Shown here: positions 14,861-24,276 of the stretch, in pieces
Layout of the letters: each line of letters opens with the position of its first letter
Numbering within the stretch: the stretch's first letter is position 1
From: JAHHTP01 sp964587555
Lineage (GTDB): Bacteria; Bacillota; Clostridia; Oscillospirales; Ruminococcaceae
Assembly: GCA_964587555.1 (NCBI GenBank)
Contig: CAZPLR010000027.1
Coordinates: 1-25,701, forward strand
Length of the DNA: 25,701 nt
Direction: 5' to 3'
Notes under the pieces: model-generated
Databases searched by the model: none
Told to the model about the DNA's origin: nothing
The model's input: only the letters and a program-made list of their open reading frames with translations
Program-made: the position numbers and the translations under genes

Positions 14861-15945
14861 AAACTGCCGAGCAAGTGGATAAGAATTTACAGATATCGGT
14901 GCGTATCGACCAGCCGGGGGTTATTTGGCATGACGCAGCGGAGCGCTGCTTTACGATCTATGGGCTGGACGCGGGGTCGCTTTATACGGGAGAAAAGCCG
15001 GTCTATTGCCGTATGCCGGAAGATGTGGCAAGAAGGGTCAGCGAGGGCGTTTACGCCCTTTACACCAATACGGCTGGGGGAAGAGTGCGATTTGCTACCG
15101 ATTCCGAATATGTCGCGCTGCGCTGCGGCTACGATTTGTTATGCAATATGCCGCATATGCCGTTGACCGGATCGAGCGGTTTTGACCTCTATATCACCGA
15201 GGATCACACCAGCAGATATTTTGGCGAATTTGTACCGCCGTGGGATCAAAATGCCCGCGCGCACGGTTATGAGTCGATCCTGCACTTTGGAAGCCGCGAA
15301 ATGCGGGATATTACAATCGATTTCCCGCTTTATAACAACGTGTCCCATTTGGAGCTTGGGTTTGAAGCGGAGGCGGTCATTCAAAAGGGCGGAAGCTACC
15401 GGCTTGACAAGCCGGTAGTCTATTACGGATCGTCGATTACGCAGGGCGGATGCGCCTCCCGTCCGGGAAACAGCTATCAGGGATTTATCTCCCGCGCATT
15501 AGACCTGGATCAGCGAAATTTGGGCTTTTCCGGCGCGGGAAAGGGCGAGCCGGAGATGGCGGCGTATCTTGCGTCGCTGCCGATGTGCGCGTTTGTGCTT
15601 GACTACGACCATAACGCGCCGAATGCTGCGCATCTGCGGCAAACGCATAAGCCGCTTTATCAGGCGGTGCGGGCGGCGCATCCGGATATCCCGATCCTCT
15701 GCGTTTCCCGCCCGAACGCCGATTTTGAGCCGCAGGATGAGATGCGCAGGGTGATCGAGCAGACGGTTTGCTGCGCGCGGGCGGCGGGGGATCAAAATAT
15801 CCGCTTTTTAGATGGCAGAACGCTATTTGGGACAGATTGCCGCGACGGCTGTACGGTTGACCGCGCCCATCCGAATGATTTAGGCTTTTACCGGATGGCG
15901 CAGGCGATGATCCCAATATTGCGGGAGATGCTATTGAAAGAATAA
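14857..15945 (+). CDS. SGNH/GDSL-family esterase-like protein
   Basis: The 362-residue protein has an N-terminal beta-rich domain (about 1-180) followed by an SGNH hydrolase domain. VYYGSSITQGG (188-198) is block I, with S193 as the likely nucleophile. NLGFSGAGKGEPEMA holds the block II glycine. FVLDYDHNAPN holds the block III asparagine N253. TVDRAHPNDLGFYRMA holds the D335/H338 pair of block V. Such two-domain SGNH proteins often remove acyl groups from sugars or small molecules; substrate unknown. Its ATG overlaps the GH106-like stop (ATGA), so the two are translationally coupled and probably deacylate and hydrolyse the same glycan. No signal peptide is visible. A strong hairpin terminator follows 22 bp downstream. 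Confidence 0.86.
   Translation: MKTAEQVDKNLQISVRIDQPGVIWHDAAERCFTIYGLDAGSLYTGEKPVYCRMPEDVARRVSEGVYALYTNTAGGRVRFATDSEYVALRCGYDLLCNMPHMPLTGSSGFDLYITEDHTSRYFGEFVPPWDQNARAHGYESILHFGSREMRDITIDFPLYNNVSHLELGFEAEAVIQKGGSYRLDKPVVYYGSSITQGGCASRPGNSYQGFISRALDLDQRNLGFSGAGKGEPEMAAYLASLPMCAFVLDYDHNAPNAAHLRQTHKPLYQAVRAAHPDIPILCVSRPNADFEPQDEMRRVIEQTVCCARAAGDQNIRFLDGRTLFGTDCRDGCTVDRAHPNDLGFYRMAQAMIPILREMLLKE
15396..15418. repeat. perfect hairpin inside the SGNH gene
   Basis: CTACCGGCTT and AAGCCGGTAG form a perfect 10-bp stem with a GAC loop, encoding part of SYRLDKPV. It is unusually stable for coding sequence; function unknown. Confidence 0.6.
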
Positions 15946-15967
15946 AATGCCGTTGCCATATTTTACA

Positions 15968-16005
15968 AAAAAAGCACTGTTCACAAAAATGGACAGTGCT
16001 TTTTT
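15968..16005. terminator. intrinsic terminator, bidirectional
   Basis: AAAAAAGCACTGTTC pairs with GGACAGTGCTTTTTT around an ACAAAAAT loop (15 bp with one T-G pair). It ends the GH106-like/SGNH unit just before the rpoB promoter. Confidence 0.92.
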
Positions 16006-16024
16006 CCAAAAAAGAAAAAGCCCC

Positions 16025-16053
16025 TTGACAGGGGAACAAAATTATGATATAAT
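16025..16053 (+). promoter_or_regulatory. consensus sigma-A promoter for rpoB-rpoC
   Basis: TTGACA, a 17-bp spacer and TATAAT match the consensus exactly. A short inverted repeat, CCCCT/AGGGG at 16021-16034, straddles the -35. This strength suits RNA polymerase genes. Confidence 0.93.
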
Positions 16054-16314
16054 GCCATAATGTATCAAAATGCTGTCAGCCAGATGAGCTTACAGATTAA
16101 GTATATCATACATTTTAGAAAAGTGCAAGAGGTTTTTCGAATTTTTTTGAAAAAGCATTTTGCGCCGACTAAGATAAAACTTTTTTGCTTTACAGACGGT
16201 CTTGCGTCAGCGATTTATGAAAATGAGGCTGCACAGGATCGGCTTTGTGCTGTCAAAAAGGCAGCGCGGCAAAAAGCAACCGCATAAGATGATAATCAAG
16301 AGAATGGAGTGGAT
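16054..16314 (+). other. rpoB leader, no gene called
   Basis: About 255 nt separate the promoter from rpoB. An open frame at 16060-16287 starts only 6 bp after the -10, has no ribosome binding site and resembles nothing I know, so I treat it as non-coding. Weak paired segments exist (AATGTAT with ATACATT; TTTTTC with GAAAAA) but no clear terminator. No rplL lies in front of rpoB. Confidence 0.5.
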
Positions 16315-19300
16315 ATGCCAATGGTAGTAGAAAAGCCGGTAGTGAGCGAAGTGGAAGGCGTTCATGTCACTGACGTACAATATGGCCGCCGCACCCGCAA
16401 AAGCTTTGCTAAGATCAATGAAGTTTTAGAAACCCCAAATCTGATCGAGATTCAGAAAAAGTCCTATAACTGGTTTATCACCAAGGGACTTCAGGAGGTT
16501 TTTGACGAAATTTCCGAGATCACGGACTTCAATGGGAAGTTGGTTCTGGATTTCATCGGCTATAAGCTGGAGAAAACCCCAAAATACACCATCGAGCAAT
16601 GTAAAAAGCGCGATACCACTTACGAGGCGCCGCTGCGCGTGACCGCCAGACTTCAAAATAAAGAAACCGGCGAGGTCAAGACCGAGTCGGTATTCATGGG
16701 TAATTTCCCGCTGATGACCGAAAGCGGCACCTTTGTTTTCAACGGCGCGGAGCGCGTTATCGTTTCGCAGCTAGTGCGTTCCCCGGGCGTTTATTTCAGC
16801 GAGGCTTATGACAAAAACGGAAAAAAGCTTTACACCTCGACCATAAATCCAAACCGCGGCGCTTGGCTCGAATACGAAACTGACTCCAACGACTTTTTCC
16901 AAGTGCGCATCGACAAAAACAGGAAGCTGCCGATCACGGTGCTGATCAAAGCAATACTGATGCTGCGTGACGACGTGCCGGTTGAGGACGTGAACGCCGA
17001 CTATAGCTGCGCGCTGACCGGCAGATTGGGAACCGCCGAGGAGATTCACGAGATCTTTAATGTGAAGGACGAAAACGGCAATTACCTTGAGGATCGCCTG
17101 ATCGATTCGACGCTGCTCAACAAGGATACCACCAAGAACGGCGAAGAAGCTTTGCAGGAGATTTATCGCAAGCTGCGTCCGGGCGAGCCGCCGACCATCG
17201 AGAGCGCGGTTAAGCACTTGGTCCCGCTGTTATTTGATCCGCATCGTTATGATCTTTCCCGTGTTGGACGTTATAAATACAATAAAAAATTAGCCATTGC
17301 CGCACGCTTGAAGGGTCAGGTTTTAGCGCGCGATATCGTCAATGAGGAAACTGGCGAAGTGCTTGCGCTTGCCGGCGACCGCATCGATGAGGAGAAGGCG
17401 ATGGAGATCCAGCGCGCCGGTATCTTTACCGCATATTTAACGGTCGAGGATATCAACAACGCCGGGAGCACCCGTCCAGTCAAGGTGTTCTCCAACGGCA
17501 TGGTCAACATTGAGGATTTTGTCGAGATCTCCGCAGAAGAGAAGGAAGCCTGCGGCATCAACGAGATGGTCAGGCTTTCGGTTCTGAAGCAGATCATTGC
17601 GGAGGCGGGCGACGATCACGAGCAGCTGCTTGCGCTGGTTAAGGAACGCGCGACCGCGCTGATTCCGCGTATTATTATCATCGACGATATCTTAGCTTCA
17701 ATCAACTACCTTTCCAATCTCTGCTTTGACGTCGGCACAGTGGACGATATTGACCACTTAGGCAACCGCCGTATCCGTTCGGTCGGCGAGCTGCTGCAAA
17801 ATCAGTTTCGAATCGGCTTTACCAGAATGGAACGCGTCATTAAGGAGAAGATGTCGCTGCAAACGCAGGAGAACGGCGAGAATATCACGCCGACCTCGCT
17901 GATTAACATTCGTCCGATTACTGCGGCGATCAAGGAATTCTTTGGCTCCTCTCCGCTGTCACAGTTCATGGATCAGAATAATCCGCTGGCGGAGCTGACC
18001 CATAAAAGACGTCTTTCCGCGTTGGGCCCGGGCGGATTATCCCGTGACCGCGCCGGATTCGAGGTTAGAGACGTTCACTATACGCATTATGGGCGCATGT
18101 GCCCGATTGAAACGCCGGAAGGGCCGAACATCGGTTTAATTTCCTATCTTGCGACCTTTGCGCGGGTCAACGAGTACGGCTTTGTAGAAGCGCCGTACCG
18201 CCGCGTGGACAAGGCGACAGGCAGGGTGCTTGACGAGGTCGTATATATGCCGGCTGACGTAGAGGATAACTATATCGTCGCACAGGCGAACGAGCCGCTG
18301 ACCGAGGAGGGCACCTTTGCCCGCAGAAAGGTCAACGCCCGCTACCGTGACGAGATTTTAGAGATCGAGCGCGAAAAGGTCGATTATATGGACGTTTCTC
18401 CGAAGATGGTAGTTTCTATCGCAACCGCGATGATCCCGTTCTTGGAAAACGACGACGCAAACCGCGCCCTGATGGGTGCGAACATGCAGCGTCAGGCAGT
18501 TCCGCTGCTCAAGACCGAGGCGCCGATTGTTGCCACCGGTATGGAATATAAAGCCGGCGTTGACTCCGGCTCGGTAGTCGTTTCGAAGCACAACGGCAAG
18601 GTGATCCGCGTTTCGGCGGACTCGATTGTGCTGGAAACAGAGGCTGGCGAGAAGGTCACTTATGATCTGATTAAATTCCTTCGTTCGAATCAGGGCACCT
18701 GTATCAACCAGATCCCGATCGTTTCCAAAGGGGAGGAGATTCGGATCGGCGACGTGCTGGCGGACGGCCCTTCGACCAACGGCGGCGAGATCAGCCTTGG
18801 CAAAAATGTGCTGATCGGCTTTATGACCTGGGAGGGTTATAACTACGAGGACGCTGTCTTAATCAATGAAAAATTAGTCAGAGATGACGTTTACACCTCG
18901 ATCCATATCGAGGAGCATAAAGTAGAAGCGCGCGACACCAAGCTTGGGCCGGAGGAGATCACCCGCGAGGTACCGAACGTCGGTGCGGAGGCGCTTGCAA
19001 ATCTGGATGAGCATGGTATTATCCGCATTGGCGCGGAGGTGCGTTCCGGCGACATCTTAGTCGGTAAGGTAACGCCAAAGGGCGAAACGGAATTGACTGC
19101 TGAGGAAAAGCTGCTGCGCGCGATCTTTGGCGAGAAAGCGCGTGAGGTGCGCGATACCTCTCTGCGTGTTCCGCACGGCGAATACGGCATTGTGGTCGAC
19201 GTGCAGGTCTTAACCCGCAACAATACAAACAACGAAGAGCTTGGCGCCGGCGTAAACGAAGTGATCCGCTGCTATATCGCGCAGAAGAGAAAGCTTTCGG

Positions 19301-20220
19301 TCGGCGATAAGATGGCGGGACGCCATGGCAACAAGGGCGTTGTTTCCCGTATCCTGCCGATGGAGGATATGCCGTTTTTGCCAGACGGCACGCCGCTTGA
19401 TATCGTGTTAAATCCGATGGGCGTACCTTCTCGTATGAATATTGGACAGGTGCTTGAGGTCAATTTAGCATACGCTTGTAAAGCGCTGAACTGGCAGATT
19501 GCGACTCCGGTATTTGACGGCGCGCACGAGGCGGATATTCACAAGCTGCTTCAGGCGACCGGCAACAGCGTCGACGGCAAGACCTACGTTTACGACGGCC
19601 GTACCGGCGAGCGCTTTGACAATCCGGTTACAGTCGGTTATATGTACTACCTAAAGCTGCATCATTTGGTTGACGATAAGATCCACGCGCGTTCGATTGG
19701 CCCTTACTCGATGGTAACGCAGCAGCCGCTTGGCGGCAAAGCGCAGTTTGGCGGACAGCGTCTTGGCGCGATGGAGGTTTGGGCGCTGGAGGCTTACGGT
19801 GCGGCGTATACGCTGCAGGAGATCCTGACGGTCAAGTCGGACGACGTCGACGGGCGTGTTAAGACCTATGAGGCGATTGTCAAAGGGCAGAATGTTCCGA
19901 CGCCGGGGGTTCCGGAATCCTTTAAGGTGCTGATAAAGGAATTGCAGTCGCTCGGACTGGATATGCGCGTGCTTGACGCGGATAAGAATGAGATCGACTT
20001 AAGTAACCACTATGACGAGGATGAAACGGGGCTTGACAGCGACCATCGGATGCCGACCGATTATGTCGACGACAAGGCTTACGAGGGCTTCACCGTGACC
20101 GATGAGAATGAAAATGAGATCACCGAAGCGGCGGAGGATGCGTATGAAGACGAGATGCTTGACCTAAATTCGGACGATGAAAGCTATCAGTTTGACGCGA
20201 TGGACGATTTCGATCAGTAA
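16315..20220 (+). CDS. rpoB: RNA polymerase beta subunit
   Basis: The 1301-residue beta subunit is the catalytic partner of RpoC in core RNA polymerase. GGAG lies 5 nt before the ATG at 16315; a GTG at 16309 overlaps that site. The rifampicin region FFGSSPLSQFMDQNNP...LTHKRRLSALGPGG keeps D553, H563 and S568, equivalent to E. coli D516, H526 and S531, so no classical resistance change is present. Later signatures GPNIGLI, GDKMAGRHGNKGVVS and QQPLGGKAQFGGQR are intact. The C-terminal ~85 residues after LGLDMRVLD are highly acidic. Length exceeds the ~1190 of Bacillus: about 80 extra residues lie before the rifampicin region, and the acidic tail is extended. rpoC follows after 70 bp. Confidence 0.98.
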   Translation: MPMVVEKPVVSEVEGVHVTDVQYGRRTRKSFAKINEVLETPNLIEIQKKSYNWFITKGLQEVFDEISEITDFNGKLVLDFIGYKLEKTPKYTIEQCKKRDTTYEAPLRVTARLQNKETGEVKTESVFMGNFPLMTESGTFVFNGAERVIVSQLVRSPGVYFSEAYDKNGKKLYTSTINPNRGAWLEYETDSNDFFQVRIDKNRKLPITVLIKAILMLRDDVPVEDVNADYSCALTGRLGTAEEIHEIFNVKDENGNYLEDRLIDSTLLNKDTTKNGEEALQEIYRKLRPGEPPTIESAVKHLVPLLFDPHRYDLSRVGRYKYNKKLAIAARLKGQVLARDIVNEETGEVLALAGDRIDEEKAMEIQRAGIFTAYLTVEDINNAGSTRPVKVFSNGMVNIEDFVEISAEEKEACGINEMVRLSVLKQIIAEAGDDHEQLLALVKERATALIPRIIIIDDILASINYLSNLCFDVGTVDDIDHLGNRRIRSVGELLQNQFRIGFTRMERVIKEKMSLQTQENGENITPTSLINIRPITAAIKEFFGSSPLSQFMDQNNPLAELTHKRRLSALGPGGLSRDRAGFEVRDVHYTHYGRMCPIETPEGPNIGLISYLATFARVNEYGFVEAPYRRVDKATGRVLDEVVYMPADVEDNYIVAQANEPLTEEGTFARRKVNARYRDEILEIEREKVDYMDVSPKMVVSIATAMIPFLENDDANRALMGANMQRQAVPLLKTEAPIVATGMEYKAGVDSGSVVVSKHNGKVIRVSADSIVLETEAGEKVTYDLIKFLRSNQGTCINQIPIVSKGEEIRIGDVLADGPSTNGGEISLGKNVLIGFMTWEGYNYEDAVLINEKLVRDDVYTSIHIEEHKVEARDTKLGPEEITREVPNVGAEALANLDEHGIIRIGAEVRSGDILVGKVTPKGETELTAEEKLLRAIFGEKAREVRDTSLRVPHGEYGIVVDVQVLTRNNTNNEELGAGVNEVIRCYIAQKRKLSVGDKMAGRHGNKGVVSRILPMEDMPFLPDGTPLDIVLNPMGVPSRMNIGQVLEVNLAYACKALNWQIATPVFDGAHEADIHKLLQATGNSVDGKTYVYDGRTGERFDNPVTVGYMYYLKLHHLVDDKIHARSIGPYSMVTQQPLGGKAQFGGQRLGAMEVWALEAYGAAYTLQEILTVKSDDVDGRVKTYEAIVKGQNVPTPGVPESFKVLIKELQSLGLDMRVLDADKNEIDLSNHYDEDETGLDSDHRMPTDYVDDKAYEGFTVTDENENEITEAAEDAYEDEMLDLNSDDESYQFDAMDDFDQ

Positions 20221-20290
20221 AAGCGACCATTGGTCATAGAAATTTTAACTGCCTGATGGAAATCGGCTAATGATAAAGGAGCGATAATTC

Positions 20291-23200
20291 GTGGAGTTTA
20301 CAACTTTTGATTCGATCAAAATCGGACTTGCTTCACCGCAGCAGATCAGGGAATGGTCCTACGGCGAGGTATTAAAGCCGGAAACGATCAACTATCGTAC
20401 CCTCAAACCGGAACGCGACGGTCTGTTCTGCGAAAAGATTTTCGGGCCTATGAAGGACTGGGAATGTAACTGCGGTAAATACAAACGTATCAAGTATAAA
20501 GGCAAAAAGTGCGAAAAGTGCGGCGTGCAGGTCACGCGCGCAAAAGTAAGACGTGAGAGGATGGGGCATATCGAGCTTGCGACGCCGGTTTCCCATATCT
20601 GGTACTTCAAGGGGATTCCATCCAAAATGGGTCTGCTTTTAAATATCACGCCGCGCCGTTTGGAGGAGGTTTTATACTTTTCCAAATACATCGTGCTTGA
20701 TCCGGGCATTTCTCCGCTGGAAAAATGCAGCCTTTTGAGCGAAAAGGAATACAACGAAAACTACGAGGTTTACAGCGATAAATTCCGCGTTGGCATCGGC
20801 GCGGAGGCGGTGAAGGAGCTGCTGGTCGATATGCAGCTTTCCAAGGCGTCTTTGGCTTTTGCGACCCAGCTGCGCAAAAAGGTAAGCGATATGCACGCAT
20901 TGAACGACATGGTCGACTATCTGGAGCAAATGCAGGAAAATGTCGGCGAGGGCGAAAACGTGCTTGACAATATCATTGCCGATATGAAGCAGAAGATCGA
21001 AAACGCCGAGGAGGACGAGGATATCTCGCTGTATGAAAGCTATATCAAATACGCCGAGGCTGCAAAACCGACGCTGCAGCCGGCAGCGCTGACCGACACC
21101 CGCACTGGGCTAAAGGTGCTTTCCGACGAGCTGCACGCCGAGCTAAGCGACAGCGCGCAGGGGCAGAAGCGTGTGCGCATCTTAAAGCGTTTAGAGGTTG
21201 TTGAGGCGTTCCTGTCCTCCGGAAATAAACCAGCGTGGATGATTTTGGACGTTGTGCCGGTCATTCCGCCGGACATCCGTCCGCTGGTTCAGCTTGACGG
21301 CGGTCGTTTTGCTACCTCTGATTTAAACGATCTTTACCGCCGCGTTATTAACCGCAACAACCGTTTAAAACGGCTGCTTGAGCTTTCTGCACCGGATATC
21401 ATTGTTCGCAATGAGAAGCGCATGCTGCAAGAGGCGGTCGATGCGCTGATTGACAACGGCAGACGCGGCAGAGCTGTCACCGGCGCGAACAACCGCGCGC
21501 TGAAATCACTTTCCGACATGCTCAAGGGCAAGCAGGGGCGTTTTCGCCAAAACCTGCTCGGTAAGCGCGTCGACTATTCCGGCCGTTCGGTTATCGTCGT
21601 TGGTCCGGAGCTGAAAATGTATCAGTGCGGCGTTCCAAAGGAGATGGCTTTGGAGCTGTTTAAGCCGTTTGTTATGAAACGGTTGGTCGATACCGGCGCA
21701 AGCCAGAACATTAAGAGCGCCAGAAAGATGGTTGAGAACGTCAAGCCTGAGGTTTGGGACGCGCTGGAGGTAGTTATCAAGGATCATCCGGTGCTGCTCA
21801 ACCGTGCGCCGACGCTGCACCGTCTTGGTATTCAGGCGTTTGAGCCGATCTTAGTTGAGGGACGCGCGTTAAAGCTGCATCCGCTAGCTTGTACAGCGTT
21901 CAATGCCGACTTTGACGGCGACCAGATGGCGATCCATGTGCCGCTGTCGGCTGAGGCGCAGGCTGAGGCGAGATTCCTGATGCTTGCTGCAAACAACATC
22001 CTTAAGCCGTCCGACGGCAAGCCGGTTGCGGTTCCGACGCAGGATATGATTCTTGGCTCCTACTATCTGACCCTTGATAAGGACGGGGAACCGGGTGAAG
22101 GAAAGGTATTCCGCGACGAGAACGAAGCGATGATGGCGTATCAAGAGAAGATCATCACGCTGCACAGCCGCATTAAGGTGCGGATGTCCCGCGAAGTGAA
22201 CGGCAGACTTTACACCGGGCTTGTGGAAACCACGATTGGCAAGATTATTTTTAATCACCCGATTCCGCAAGATATCGGCATTATCGACCGCAGTGTTGCA
22301 GGCAACGAGTTAAAGCTTGAGGTCAATTTCTTGGTCGGCAAGAAGCAGCTTGGAATGATTATAGATAGGTGCATTAAGACGCATGGCACGGTCGTCACCG
22401 CAGAGGTGCTTGACCAGATCAAGGCGCAGGGCTATAAATACTCCACGATCGGCGCGCTTACCGTTGCAGTAAGCGACGCGACCATCCCGGCAAACAAAAA
22501 GGAATTGCTTGCCAAAGCGGATGAGAAGATCGAGGAGATCATTGAGGAGTACGAGGACGGTCTTATCACCAAGGAAGAACGCAGCCGCAATATCGCCGAT
22601 ATTTGGAATCATACGACTGAGGAGGTTGGTAAAGCCCAGACCTCCAGCATGGATCGTTACAACCCGATCTTCATGATGGCAGACTCCGGAGCGCGTGGTA
22701 ATCCTGCGCAGATCCGTCAGCTTGCCGGTATGCGCGGGCTGATCGCGAACACCTCTGGTAAGACGATTGAGATTCCGATTCGTGCAAACTATCGTGAAGG
22801 CTTAAACATTTTGGAATACTTTATTTCCTCCAGAGGCGCGCGTAAGGGTCTGGCTGACACCGCGCTGCGTACCGCTGACTCGGGCTATCTGACCCGCCGT
22901 CTGGTCGATGTTTCTCAGGAGGTTATCATCCGCCAGAACGACTGCCACACCAAGCGCGGCTTTGAGGTGAGCGAGATCCGCGAGGGCAATGAACTGATTG
23001 AGGACTTCAAGGAGCGTTTGATCGGGCGCTATCTGCTGAACGACTTTACTGATCCGCAGACCGGCGAGGTTTTGGTTTCGTGCGACAAGCTCATGGATGA
23101 GGATGACGCAGCAAGGATCGTATCCACCGGTGTGAAATCGGTTCGTATCCGCTCAATCCTGACCTGCGAAGCCAAGCGCGGCATTTGCGCTAAGTGCTAC

Positions 23201-24154
23201 GGCGCAAACCTTGCCAACGGCAAGGTGGTTTCGATCGGCGAGGCTGTCGGTGTTATCTCGGCGCAGTCGATCGGCGAGCCGGGCACGCAGCTGACCATGC
23301 GTACCTTCCACACCGGCGGTATTGCCAGTACTGAGGATATCACGCAGGGCCTTCCGCGCGTTGAAGAGCTGTTCGAGGCCAGAAAGCCGAAGAATGCCGC
23401 TATGATCTCGGAGCTTGCAGGCGTTGTTCGGGTAGACGAGGTGAAGAAGAACAAGCATGTCATTGTCACGCCGGAGAACGGTGAGGCGAAGGATTACGAG
23501 ATTCCATACGGATACCGTGTGAAGGTTCACGACGGCGATCATATCGCGGTGGGTGATCCAATGACCGAAGGCTCGATCAATCCGCATGACCTGCTTGCTG
23601 TAAAGGGCGAGCTTGACGTGCAGAATTACCTTATTACCGAGGTTCAGAAGGTTTACCGTTTGCAGGGCGTTGATATCAACGACAAGCACATTGAGGTCAT
23701 TGTCCGCCAGATGATGAAAAAGGTTCGCGTCGAAAATGCCGGCGACACCGCGCTGATTGCCGGAACGCAGGTGGATCGCACCGAGGTCTATGCGCAGAAC
23801 AAAATAATCGAGGCACGTGCGGCAAACGGCGAGGAATTGACGCCGGCGAGTTATCAGGCGGTTCTGCTTGGTATCACAAAGGCTTCGCTTGCGACCGACA
23901 GTTTCCTGTCCGCCGCTTCGTTCCAAGAAACGACCCGCGTGCTGACCGAAGCTGCAATCAAAGGCAGCGTCGACCCGCTGCTCGGTCTGAAGGAGAACGT
24001 TATCATTGGTAAGCTGATCCCGGCTGGTACCGGTATGAGCTGCTATCGCAACGTCGAGATTGAGGAAACCGCTCCGGCGCCGGCGGCAGTGAACGCGATG
24101 GCTTCTATCGCGCCGCTGGATGATACGGGGATTCTTTCTGAAAGCGCAGATTAA
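20291..24154 (+). CDS. rpoC: RNA polymerase beta' subunit
   Basis: This subunit holds the active-site metal. It starts at GTG (MEFTTFDSIKIGLASP), with AAAGGAG 9 nt upstream. The first zinc site is C59, C61, C74 and C77. Catalytic aspartates are D540, D542 and D544 in NADFDGDQMA. Bridge and trigger regions are intact (for example GLIANTSGKTIEIPI, SARGARKGLADTALRTA). The second zinc region has CEAKRGICAKC, and GEPGTQLTMRTFHTGG follows. Length is 1287, about 90 more than usual in Firmicutes. The surplus lies between about residues 200 and 287, an acidic helical segment (LDNIIADMKQKIENAEEDED) inserted before QKRVRILKRLEV in the clamp. A terminator follows directly, so this unit is rpoB-rpoC only. 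Confidence 0.98.
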   Translation: MEFTTFDSIKIGLASPQQIREWSYGEVLKPETINYRTLKPERDGLFCEKIFGPMKDWECNCGKYKRIKYKGKKCEKCGVQVTRAKVRRERMGHIELATPVSHIWYFKGIPSKMGLLLNITPRRLEEVLYFSKYIVLDPGISPLEKCSLLSEKEYNENYEVYSDKFRVGIGAEAVKELLVDMQLSKASLAFATQLRKKVSDMHALNDMVDYLEQMQENVGEGENVLDNIIADMKQKIENAEEDEDISLYESYIKYAEAAKPTLQPAALTDTRTGLKVLSDELHAELSDSAQGQKRVRILKRLEVVEAFLSSGNKPAWMILDVVPVIPPDIRPLVQLDGGRFATSDLNDLYRRVINRNNRLKRLLELSAPDIIVRNEKRMLQEAVDALIDNGRRGRAVTGANNRALKSLSDMLKGKQGRFRQNLLGKRVDYSGRSVIVVGPELKMYQCGVPKEMALELFKPFVMKRLVDTGASQNIKSARKMVENVKPEVWDALEVVIKDHPVLLNRAPTLHRLGIQAFEPILVEGRALKLHPLACTAFNADFDGDQMAIHVPLSAEAQAEARFLMLAANNILKPSDGKPVAVPTQDMILGSYYLTLDKDGEPGEGKVFRDENEAMMAYQEKIITLHSRIKVRMSREVNGRLYTGLVETTIGKIIFNHPIPQDIGIIDRSVAGNELKLEVNFLVGKKQLGMIIDRCIKTHGTVVTAEVLDQIKAQGYKYSTIGALTVAVSDATIPANKKELLAKADEKIEEIIEEYEDGLITKEERSRNIADIWNHTTEEVGKAQTSSMDRYNPIFMMADSGARGNPAQIRQLAGMRGLIANTSGKTIEIPIRANYREGLNILEYFISSRGARKGLADTALRTADSGYLTRRLVDVSQEVIIRQNDCHTKRGFEVSEIREGNELIEDFKERLIGRYLLNDFTDPQTGEVLVSCDKLMDEDDAARIVSTGVKSVRIRSILTCEAKRGICAKCYGANLANGKVVSIGEAVGVISAQSIGEPGTQLTMRTFHTGGIASTEDITQGLPRVEELFEARKPKNAAMISELAGVVRVDEVKKNKHVIVTPENGEAKDYEIPYGYRVKVHDGDHIAVGDPMTEGSINPHDLLAVKGELDVQNYLITEVQKVYRLQGVDINDKHIEVIVRQMMKKVRVENAGDTALIAGTQVDRTEVYAQNKIIEARAANGEELTPASYQAVLLGITKASLATDSFLSAASFQETTRVLTEAAIKGSVDPLLGLKENVIIGKLIPAGTGMSCYRNVEIEETAPAPAAVNAMASIAPLDDTGILSESAD

Positions 24155-24164
24155 GGGAAAACAG

Positions 24165-24201
24165 ATTGTGCAGTCCTTTTGGCGGGCTGCACAATTTTTT
24201 T
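24165..24201 (+). terminator. intrinsic terminator after rpoC
   Basis: ATTGTGCAGTCC pairs with GGGCTGCACAAT around TTTTGGC (12 bp, one T-G pair), then six T. It starts 10 bp after the rpoC stop. Confidence 0.92.
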
Positions 24202-24247
24202 GAGCGTAGAATGTGCATTTTCTCCCGACATAATCCAGCGGAATCGA

Positions 24248-24276
24248 TTGACAAAAATGCCGAAAGATGTTATCAT
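24248..24276 (+). promoter_or_regulatory. sigma-A promoter for rpsL-rpsG-fusA
   Basis: TTGACA and TATCAT are 17 bp apart. The leader to rpsL is about 115 nt. With the terminator upstream, this makes the str genes a separate unit from rpoBC. Confidence 0.8.

Noticed and set aside
15042..15062. AGGGCG/CGCCCT hairpin in the SGNH gene
   Set aside because: A six-base stem of this composition is expected by chance in coding DNA of this GC content.
16060..16287. A 75-codon frame in the rpoB leader
   Set aside because: Its ATG lies 6 bp after the -10, there is no ribosome binding site, and the composition is that of untranslated sequence.
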